NCBI GenBank assembly: GCA_023248415.1 | Contig: JAHFEP010000187.1 | Span: 1-5,927, forward strand | From: Nitrospirota bacterium | GTDB lineage: Bacteria; Nitrospirota; CAKKRA01; 9FT-COMBO-42-15 | Direction: 5' to 3' | DNA length: 5,927 bases | In this document: positions 1 to 3,254 of the stretch, piece by piece | Layout of the letters: each line of letters opens with the position of its first letter | How positions within the stretch are numbered: the first letter of the stretch is position 1 | Made by a program: the position numbers and the translations under genes | Notes under the pieces: generated by a model | Told to the model about the DNA's origin: nothing | What the model saw: only the letters and a program-made list of their open reading frames with translations | Database searches by the model: none

Positions 1-34
1 CCTCTTTTGTTGTGAAAATAGTTTTTTCTTCCAT
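1..34 (-). CDS. N-terminal end of an unidentified minus-strand gene (partial)
   Basis: Seen: an ATG (complement of 32-34) lies 5 nt downstream of a strong GGAGG ribosome binding site (complement of 40-44) and opens a frame reading MEEKTIFTTKE to the window edge. Upstream lies a promoter candidate with a perfect TTGACA (72-100). The ATG, RBS and promoter together make a real gene start likely. Inference: a beginning of the type FTTKE is common in small excisionase/MerR-type helix-turn-helix proteins and antitoxins, but eleven residues cannot settle the family. It has the same orientation as the TA genes to its right, so it may be a further member of the island. It is not preceded by the 31-bp repeat seen ahead of the other units. 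Confidence 0.55.
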   Translation of the reverse strand, partial: MEEKTIFTTKE

Positions 35-44
35 ATATGCCTCC

Positions 45-68
45 GATAAAGCTTAAAAAAACTTTATC
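45..68 (-). promoter_or_regulatory. Inverted repeat in the leader of the left-edge gene
   Basis: GATAAAG (45-51) and CTTTATC (62-68) form a 7-bp perfect inverted repeat separated by 10 nt that are mostly A on the plus strand. It lies around the predicted transcription start of the left-edge gene and just ahead of its RBS. It could be an operator for autoregulation or a weak RNA hairpin. The stem is AT-rich, so a terminator role for the methyltransferase remnant is less likely. Confidence 0.3.
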
Positions 69-71
69 AGG

Positions 72-100
72 ACATTACAACATTAATCAACACTTGTCAA
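72..100 (-). promoter_or_regulatory. Sigma-70-type promoter candidate for the left-edge gene
   Basis: On the minus strand TTGACA (95-100) is a perfect -35 hexamer. After 17 nt comes TAATGT (72-77), a poor -10 with 3 of 6 consensus matches. The predicted start is near 65, about 30 nt ahead of the ATG. It differs in sequence from the repeated promoter found ahead of the other island units. Confidence 0.4.
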
Positions 101-105
101 TATTT

Positions 106-300
106 TTATATAAATTTTTTGGCAGGGTAGCGATGATAACAATGGGTTAGCTTGGAGGTATCGGAGGGCTTGTATTCAATAAAGGACCACTCTTTTTCAA
201 TACCTGTAGATTGAAATAATTTTATTATCTCTGCTGGAGTATAAAGCCTATTTGCTTTATCCTTAAGTTCCTGCCTGTCTATTAATGATGTAGTTTCCAT
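106..300 (-). pseudogene. Truncated N-terminus of a DNA methyltransferase-like gene
   Basis: The 64-residue frame starts METTSLIDRQ and has LYTPAEIIKLF at residues 19-29. It ends with DTSKLTHCYHRYPAKKFI just before the stop. The segment THxxHRYPAKFI is recognised as the stretch near the N-terminus of many DNA modification methyltransferases, which normally continue for 200 residues or more with an FxGxG-type SAM-binding motif and a (D/N/S)PP(Y/W) catalytic motif. Neither motif is present here. The frame stops right at the conserved stretch, with an extra Lys (AKKFI rather than AKFI), so this is probably a decayed or deleted remnant. It sits behind repeat copy 1 and also has a proximal extended -10 (313-321). 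No clear Shine-Dalgarno is seen. Alternative: a short real protein that reuses this domain. Confidence 0.5.
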
Positions 301-312
301 ATTTGGCTTGTT

Positions 313-321
313 ATTATATCA
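313..321 (-). promoter_or_regulatory. Extended -10 promoter candidate ahead of the methyltransferase remnant
   Basis: On the minus strand the bases read TGATATAAT: a perfect TATAAT (313-318) preceded by the TGn extended -10 element (319-321). The region 17 nt upstream has no good -35. The predicted start lies only about 6 nt before the ATG at 300, which would give an almost leaderless transcript. AT-rich DNA gives such matches by chance. Confidence 0.35.
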
Positions 322-354
322 CCCTAAATATCCAAAATACATCTTTATTTCACA

Positions 355-420
355 GCCTAATTGTATATTATTAAAATTGTGTGGTCAATAAGAAGTTAGA
401 AGAGGAGTCTAAAGGGTGTT
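355..420 (-). repeat. Repeat copy 1: promoter-bearing intergenic repeat, long form
   Basis: The 31-bp core is 358-388, with three more weakly conserved bases (GCN) to its left. On the minus strand it reads as TTGACC (383-388), 17 nt, TACAAT (360-365), a good sigma-70 promoter pointing at the methyltransferase remnant, with a predicted start near 353. The core is identical to copy 2 (31/31). Beyond the -35 side, bases 389-420 also match the flank of copy 3 (GGTCAATAAGAAGTTA, then purine-rich AAGAGG and GTCT), so the full unit is about 65 bp. On the other side the transcribed leader shares GTGAAA and AAAG with copy 4. Confidence 0.8.
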
Positions 421-492
421 CCCTTCCATCGGTTGGACATAGCCCTGATAAGAACAACCATGGCTGGCGCGCTCTTTTTATTTAAAAATAAG

Positions 493-954
493 TTATCTTT
501 TTACCCTTTTCTTTCTTTTAAGCTTCTTAATATTCTGCAAGAATTTGAGGTCTTCCCTGTCTTTCGGTCTCCCTGCTGCACGTTTCATTGTTATCAGATC
601 GTCAAGAGATGCAAAATAGACGAAGGTGTTGCCAAATTTCGCTCTTATCTTATTCTTCCATACCTGATCAAAACTCACCCCCTTTGCAAAGGGATGAAGG
701 TCAGTTTCAACAGCATACTGGCGGATCAGTATTTTTTTTTTGAGCAGATCATTTATGCCGATGTCTGAAATATCATACCCGAATTCTTTTAATGCATTCC
801 GCGCTCTTTCTGTGTTGGTTTTTTCGGGTCTTATAAAAATATCTATATCCAGTGTTGCTCGTGCATAACCGTGAACAGGGAAGGCTGTAGCCCCGATTAT
901 CACAAAATCAACCTTATGTTCTTTTAATAATCTCAAAAGGTTTTCTGTGTCCAC
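493..954 (-). CDS. Nucleotidyltransferase of the minimal (MNT/AbiEii-like) type, likely a TA component
   Basis: The protein has 153 residues. Residues 17-41 carry the nucleotidyltransferase core: FVIIGATAF, H28-G29, R32, and DID at 36-38. A third acidic residue, D85, in the ETDLHPF strand completes a plausible metal-binding triad. SLDDL (116-120) followed by K124 and GRPKDREDL (128-136) is typical of the C-terminal helix of these proteins; the tail is very basic. The active site looks intact. Such proteins transfer a nucleotide to a protein or RNA target and often act in toxin-antitoxin or abortive-infection pairs; which partner is toxic here cannot be read. The start is GTG (952-954): an in-frame stop lies 18 nt upstream and the next Met is at residue 123. 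GGGGA sits just before it. The start overlaps the upstream small gene by 41 bp, which suggests translational coupling. A run of ten A in the coding strand (732-741) encodes K72-K74. Confidence 0.85.
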   Translation of the reverse strand: MDTENLLRLLKEHKVDFVIIGATAFPVHGYARATLDIDIFIRPEKTNTERARNALKEFGYDISDIGINDLLKKKILIRQYAVETDLHPFAKGVSFDQVWKNKIRAKFGNTFVYFASLDDLITMKRAAGRPKDREDLKFLQNIKKLKRKKRVKR

Positions 955-1099
955 TTTTCCCCAGTAAACTTATCATCTCTTTTGTTTTTTTAGACATCAT
1001 CTCAAATCTCTGACGGGTTGTAAGGGATAAGAGATAGGCTAATTCAAACAGCATCTCTTTTTTTTCATTGTGCCTATTTATTTTTAAAATGCCTTTCAT
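914..1099 (-). CDS. Small helical partner of the nucleotidyltransferase
   Basis: The protein has 61 residues with two predicted helices (about 12-25 and 28-47) and a conserved-looking end, GHRKPFEIIKRT. Small proteins with a LSxxxRxExM helix and a C-terminal G(H)xxP..I(V)KR segment are often encoded just upstream of DUF6036/MNT-type nucleotidyltransferases. That pattern comes from memory of such neighbourhoods and has not been searched. Its end overlaps the nucleotidyltransferase start by 41 bp, so the two are almost certainly co-expressed. The ATG at 1099 has only a distant AGGGG, but a TATAAT box ends 10 nt before it, so a near-leaderless start is possible. Met16 is a fallback start. An eight-A run in the coding strand (1058-1065) encodes part of EKKE. 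The true biochemical role is unknown. Confidence 0.65.
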   Translation of the reverse strand: MKGILKINRHNEKKEMLFELAYLLSLTTRQRFEMMSKKTKEMISLLGKSGHRKPFEIIKRT

Positions 1100-1101
1100 A
1101 T

Positions 1102-1115
1102 TATAATTAATTATA
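1102..1115. promoter_or_regulatory. Perfect 14-bp palindrome overlapping the -10 box, candidate operator
   Basis: TATAATTAATTATA is a perfect self-complementary 14-mer. It covers the -10 hexamer of the proximal promoter (1110-1138) and lies 2 bp from the ATG of the small nucleotidyltransferase partner. TA operons are commonly autorepressed through such palindromes. Because the sequence is pure A/T, chance remains a real alternative. Confidence 0.35.
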
Positions 1116-1138
1116 CCCCTTTACTGTCTGATTTGCAA
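1110..1138 (-). promoter_or_regulatory. Proximal promoter candidate of the nucleotidyltransferase pair
   Basis: On the minus strand TTGCAA (1133-1138), 17 nt, then a perfect TATAAT (1110-1115). Transcription would start about 3-5 nt before the ATG at 1099, giving almost no leader. It lies about 60 bp downstream of the repeat-borne promoter of copy 2, so this unit may have tandem promoters. Confidence 0.45.
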
Positions 1139-1193
1139 TCCCTTAAGAAGCTAATATCTTAATAAGATTGTTCAGAGAGTTTTAAATATCTTG

Positions 1194-1227
1194 GCCTAAT
1201 TGTATATTATTAAAATTGTGTGGTCAA
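1194..1227 (-). repeat. Repeat copy 2: promoter-bearing intergenic repeat, core form
   Basis: The 31-bp core at 1197-1227 is identical to copy 1. Minus-strand promoter: TTGACC (1222-1227), 17 nt, TACAAT (1199-1204); predicted start near 1192, about 90 nt ahead of the small nucleotidyltransferase partner. Similarity stops right at the outer edge of the -35, and only 21 bp separate it from the stop codon of the DUF2283 gene of the next unit. On the leader side it resembles copy 3 for about 20 bp (GC, AAG, TTTAAA). Confidence 0.8.
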
Positions 1228-1248
1228 TGAGCTCAACCCGCTCCCTTC

Positions 1249-1485
1249 TCACCCAACAGCCTCTTTGCCAATTAACTCTTCTATCTCCTGACCAAACTCA
1301 GAAAAATTCAGGACAGTAAATCCTGTAATCTCGCCTGTTTTAGGGTCAAAGCGAATTAATAAGTCCTCCCCTGTGTCCAGAACCTCGCTTGGTCGCGGCT
1401 CTCCAAAAGAAACATAAAGCACATCTGCTTTTTCATCATAATAGCTATTTACAGTTTTTCCCTGCGGAAATATTACCTTTTCCAT
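1249..1485 (-). CDS. DUF2283 protein, likely antitoxin of the PBECR-type nuclease
   Basis: The protein has 78 residues, normal for a single DUF2283 domain. Family hallmarks are YYDEKADVLYVSFG at 15-28 and, at 41-64, a block with D41, R45, D47-P48, G51-E52 and the LNFSEF ending. The C-terminal tail is acidic (GQEIEELIG). DUF2283 proteins are commonly found next to DUF4258 or related RelE-fold toxins and are taken to be antitoxins; that role is family context, not shown here. A strong AGGAGG (complement of 1494-1499) lies 8 nt before the ATG. Its start overlaps the end of the upstream toxin-like gene by 13 bp, so the order is toxin first and antitoxin second, with coupled translation. Confidence 0.85.
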   Translation of the reverse strand: MEKVIFPQGKTVNSYYDEKADVLYVSFGEPRPSEVLDTGEDLLIRFDPKTGEITGFTVLNFSEFGQEIEELIGKEAVG

Positions 1486-1784
1486 ATCAATTTCCTCCTA
1501 AAAGATGGCCTTCTTGTAAAATAGGCTGTAACAAGAAAACTATCTATGTTTTCAAGTTTGTAAACCACAACAAGATATTTATTCTCAGAAATTGGTGTCT
1601 TCTTAAACCTCTTAATTGCTAATAATTCCCCTTTATTGCCTTCCTGAATGAAATCAGGAATTGACATTGTTTCTTTAATAAATTTTTCTTGCCTGATGGT
1701 TTCTGGATGTCTCTCATTGATGTGTTTCCAACGCTCCTCAGTTAATCTTATTTTTCTTCCTTTATAATCTAAAAATGATGTCAT
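1473..1784 (-). CDS. PBECR-type (barnase/EndoU/colicin/RelE-like) nuclease, putative toxin
   Basis: The protein has 103 residues. The segment LTEERWKHINERHPE (14-28) is the hallmark opening of the PBECR2-like group, a predicted RNase fold. Likely active-site candidates are H21, R25 and H26. The following strands are YLVVVYK (70-76) and FLVTAYF (83-89), and a basic RRPSFRRKLIWKR end closes the protein. No truncation is evident. It would act in the cytoplasm on RNA if toxic, neutralised by the DUF2283 protein encoded immediately downstream with a 13-bp overlap. The ATG at 1784 has no Shine-Dalgarno (only an A-rich stretch), while its partner has a very strong one; that fits the usual need to make more antitoxin than toxin. 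The exact family name is from recall and should be confirmed by profile search. Confidence 0.75.
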   Translation of the reverse strand: MTSFLDYKGRKIRLTEERWKHINERHPETIRQEKFIKETMSIPDFIQEGNKGELLAIKRFKKTPISENKYLVVVYKLENIDSFLVTAYFTRRPSFRRKLIWKR

Positions 1785-1814
1785 CTTTTTTTATTATTAA
1801 TGCCTTTATTTCTA

Positions 1815-1843
1815 ATTTTACATGGCATTTGAAGGGAAAGCAA
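1815..1843 (-). promoter_or_regulatory. Proximal promoter candidate of the PBECR-DUF2283 pair
   Basis: On the minus strand TTGCTT (1838-1843), 17 nt, TAAAAT (1815-1820). The predicted start is near 1808, about 24 nt ahead of the ATG. It lies inside the long (about 139 nt) leader that would be made from repeat copy 3. The rest of 1785-1924 shows no supportable gene. Confidence 0.35.
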
Positions 1844-1924
1844 GAGGATAAGGCCAGAAATTTTGTAACGGTGTTTTCATTGCGGAACATTCTGATTGTT
1901 CAAGGAATTTATTTAAAATGCTTT

Positions 1925-1990
1925 GCGTAATTGTATATTACTAAAATTAGATGGTCAATAAGAAGTTAAAAGAGGGTGTCTGAAGGTGGA
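1925..1990 (-). repeat. Repeat copy 3: promoter-bearing intergenic repeat, long form
   Basis: The core 1928-1958 matches copy 1 at 27 of 31 positions, and all differences fall in the spacer. Minus-strand promoter: TTGACC (1953-1958), 17 nt, TACAAT (1930-1935); predicted start near 1923, about 139 nt ahead of the PBECR gene. The flank 1959-1990 (TAAGAAGTTA, then AAGAGG, GTCT and AAGG) matches the flank of copy 1 with few differences, which extends this copy to about 65 bp. The RelE pseudogene of the next unit ends 60 bp beyond the core. Confidence 0.8.
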
Positions 1991-2018
1991 GGGATTTTGC
2001 AGATTGTTTAGTCTTCTT

Positions 2019-2272
2019 CTACTGCTTATATACCTCGCTTCTATGCCCTATTGCTTGAATTATAATCTTATCTGTTTCTATAGTATATATGACTCTCCAG
2101 TCCCTATTCTGAGTTTAAAGCTTCCAGCAAGGCCGCCAGAAAGAGGCTCTGGGGTTATGTTATTAAAATGGTGAGAAAGCCAGGTGATTTTATTTAGAAT
2201 ACGCTTTGCTATTGGTTTATCAAGCCTCTGCAAGTCTTCTATAGCATCATCAGTCCAATCAATCTTAGGCAA
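2019..2272 (-). pseudogene. RelE/ParE-family toxin gene broken by a one-base frameshift
   Basis: Residues 1-57 read as a normal RelE-fold toxin: IDWTDDAIEDLQRLD, two helices, ITPEPLSG at 39-46, then FKLRIG at 52-57. The frame then goes to GTGESYIL and stops at 2078-2080. Shifting by one base at the GGG run (complement of 2102-2104) restores DWRVIYTIETDKIII, then AIGHRSEVYKQ and a TAG at 2019-2021. The restored protein is 84 residues, the usual family length, with the expected R60, Y63, H77-R78 and Y82. So one G appears to be missing. As read, the toxin loses its C-terminal catalytic residues and should be inactive. It overlaps its antitoxin-like partner by 8 bp (ATG at 2270-2272). A sequencing error at the G run cannot be excluded. 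Confidence 0.85.
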
Positions 2273-2453
2273 ATTTTTTTAATACCTCCTCATGGGAGAT
2301 TCTTTTAGAAGGTTTTTTCAGCCTTTGTTCTAATTTTGCCTTAAAATCCTCTCTCAATTGAAGACCTGAATCAGGGTCTCCGAGAATCTCAATAAGCTTA
2401 AATTCTATTAACTGTTCAAGGTCGTTAATCGTCATATCTTTAACCTTAGCCAT
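2265..2453 (-). CDS. Small antitoxin-like partner of the RelE toxin
   Basis: The protein has 62 residues: a short N-terminal strand-helix (MTINDLEQLIEFKLIEIL, 7-24), then LGDPDSGLQLREDFKAKLEQ (24-43) and a basic KKPSKRISHEEVLKKF tail. Small proteins with a GDPDxGLxLRE segment are often encoded directly ahead of RelE/ParE toxins and are assumed to be antitoxins; no DNA-binding domain of a standard class is obvious. A textbook AAGGAGGTG (complement of 2458-2466) lies 4 nt before the ATG, the strongest RBS in the island. Its stop overlaps the toxin ATG by 8 bp. It lies 68 bp downstream of the zinc-finger gene with no clear promoter of its own, so it may be transcribed from repeat copy 4 together with the DUF4258 pair. 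Confidence 0.7.
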   Translation of the reverse strand: MAKVKDMTINDLEQLIEFKLIEILGDPDSGLQLREDFKAKLEQRLKKPSKRISHEEVLKKFA

Positions 2454-2521
2454 AGCGCACCTCCTTCTTTAATAAAAGCTACTGTGATATATGCAAATTT
2501 CAAATCTTTCTTTCGTTCCAG

Positions 2522-2767
2522 CTATGCTGCAGAGCTTGTCTCGTAAGCCAAAATATCCACAGTCATCTTACCCATCAAGTGGCTCTTGTTTTTTACAAGA
2601 CGCTCTAATGCTTTATAAACATCACTTGTGAGATATTTCTCTCCACATTGGTCGCAAACCCCAGCAGGAACATTTTTAATGACTGCCAGTGTCTCTCCCC
2701 ATCTATAGTCAATGCTAATATACTGCTGCAATACCTTGCCCTTACAAAAATAACATTTATCAAACAT
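2522..2767 (-). CDS. YgiT-type zinc-finger protein, MqsA-like antitoxin candidate
   Basis: The protein has 81 residues. Two CxxC knuckles, C5-C8 and C38-C41 (VCDQCGEKY), form one zinc site as in the N-terminal domain of MqsA/YgiT. PAGVCDQCGE is typical of the family, and a helix (49-60, VYKALERLVKNK) follows. It is the short form: the C-terminal HTH_XRE domain of full MqsA is absent, so it probably cannot repress its own promoter in the MqsA manner. It follows the DUF4258 gene with a 1-nt gap, the standard arrangement of DUF4258-YgiT pairs. A GAGAGG stretch about 9 nt before the ATG serves as RBS. Role as antitoxin is family inference. Confidence 0.85.
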   Translation of the reverse strand: MFDKCYFCKGKVLQQYISIDYRWGETLAVIKNVPAGVCDQCGEKYLTSDVYKALERLVKNKSHLMGKMTVDILAYETSSAA

Positions 2768-2768
2768 T

Positions 2769-3092
2769 TTAAAAACCTCTCTTTCTTGTTTTCCAATCTG
2801 CCTCCCGCTCTTTAGAGTCAGGTTCGTAGGCAGTAATTATTAATATCTCCTCTTCTTCTATTTTACCACAAACCACATGCAAAGGTCTGTTCTGGCTTGT
2901 AAAGCCTAATATTAAACAACTTGGGCCTCGTGGATCATCAGGATATGGCTCAATAATCGCTCCCTTGCAAATAGCCTCTTCAATCTCTTTGGCTTCAATC
3001 CTTCTTAACCGCACTTTTTCTGTATGGGTAAAGGAAACAATATATTTTCCATTTATAATTTTTGCCTGAATTCCAGTTATGTCTATATCCAT
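2769..3092 (-). CDS. DUF4258 protein, RelE/MqsR-like putative toxin
   Basis: The protein has 107 residues, typical for the family. Visible hallmarks are FTHTEKVRLR (21-30, with H23 and R28/R30), the helix KEIEEAICKGAIIEPYPDDP (35-54), PSCLILGF (57-64), RPLHVV (69-74, with H72) and ILIITAYEPD (83-92). The end, ADWKTRKRGF, is basic. DUF4258 proteins have a RelE-like fold and are considered mRNA interferases of type II TA pairs; the nuclease activity is inferred from family context. It is the first gene behind repeat copy 4, with a start about 65 nt downstream of the predicted transcription start. AGGA (complement of 3099-3102) is well placed 6 nt before the ATG. The zinc-finger partner follows after 1 nt. 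Confidence 0.85.
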   Translation of the reverse strand: MDIDITGIQAKIINGKYIVSFTHTEKVRLRRIEAKEIEEAICKGAIIEPYPDDPRGPSCLILGFTSQNRPLHVVCGKIEEEEILIITAYEPDSKEREADWKTRKRGF

Positions 3093-3158
3093 TCTTTATC
3101 CTACTGCTGGATGCGCCTATGCCTCCACAAGATTCCTCTGAGATTTCTTTGTTTCACG

Positions 3159-3192
3159 GCATAATTGTATATCATTAAAATTGCATGGTCAA
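3159..3192 (-). repeat. Repeat copy 4: promoter-bearing intergenic repeat, core form
   Basis: The core 3162-3192 matches copy 1 at 28 of 31 positions, with both hexamers unchanged. Minus-strand promoter: TTGACC (3187-3192), 17 nt, TACAAT (3164-3169); predicted start near 3157, facing the DUF4258-YgiT pair and probably the antitoxin-RelE pair after it. The leader side shares TTTCAC and GC with copy 1. There is no similarity beyond the -35 edge. It marks the right border of the island, 62 bp from the sigma-54 activator gene that runs the other way. Confidence 0.8.
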
Positions 3193-3219
3193 CATGAAAC
3201 AACCGATTTTGTTTCTTCC

Positions 3220-3248
3220 TTGAATTAGCCCTTCATCTGTGCTAATAA
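3220..3248 (+). promoter_or_regulatory. Promoter candidate of the FHA sigma-54 activator gene
   Basis: TTGAAT (3220-3225), 17 nt, TAATAA (3243-3248) with a TGn extended -10 (3240-3242). The -10 ends 6 nt before the ATG at 3255, so transcription would begin at or next to the start codon. The gene has no Shine-Dalgarno, which fits a leaderless transcript. The -10 match is only moderate. Confidence 0.35.
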
Positions 3249-3254
3249 TTACCC

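Noticed and set aside
358..420. Integron attC site reading of the repeat
   Set aside because: GTTAGAA and GTTAAAA in the flank resemble GTTRRRY but lack the final pyrimidine, there is no matching RYYYAAC partner forming the folded site, and no integrase gene is present.
470..495. Terminator hairpin after the nucleotidyltransferase gene
   Set aside because: The near-palindrome around 474-492 is almost pure A/T, too weak to call an intrinsic terminator.
433..768. Plus-strand frame of 111 codons
   Set aside because: It lies opposite the nucleotidyltransferase gene, has no RBS and no recognisable domain; it is an antisense shadow.
1389..1622. Plus-strand frame of 77 codons
   Set aside because: Antisense to the DUF2283 and PBECR genes, which have clear family motifs.
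1757..1885. Small minus-strand frame of about 42 codons in the PBECR leader
   Set aside because: No RBS, no recognisable motif, and it runs into the PBECR start in another frame; not supportable as a gene.
1986..2174. Plus-strand frame of 62 codons
   Set aside because: Antisense to the RelE pseudogene; its apparent openness is explained by that gene's coding bias.
2605..2796. Minus-strand frame of 63 codons
   Set aside because: Overlaps the YgiT gene in another frame; the YgiT frame has both CxxC pairs and a proper RBS.
358..3192. CRISPR array reading of the four 31-bp repeats
   Set aside because: Copies are about 730-1230 bp apart with protein genes between them and no cas genes; spacing and content do not fit.
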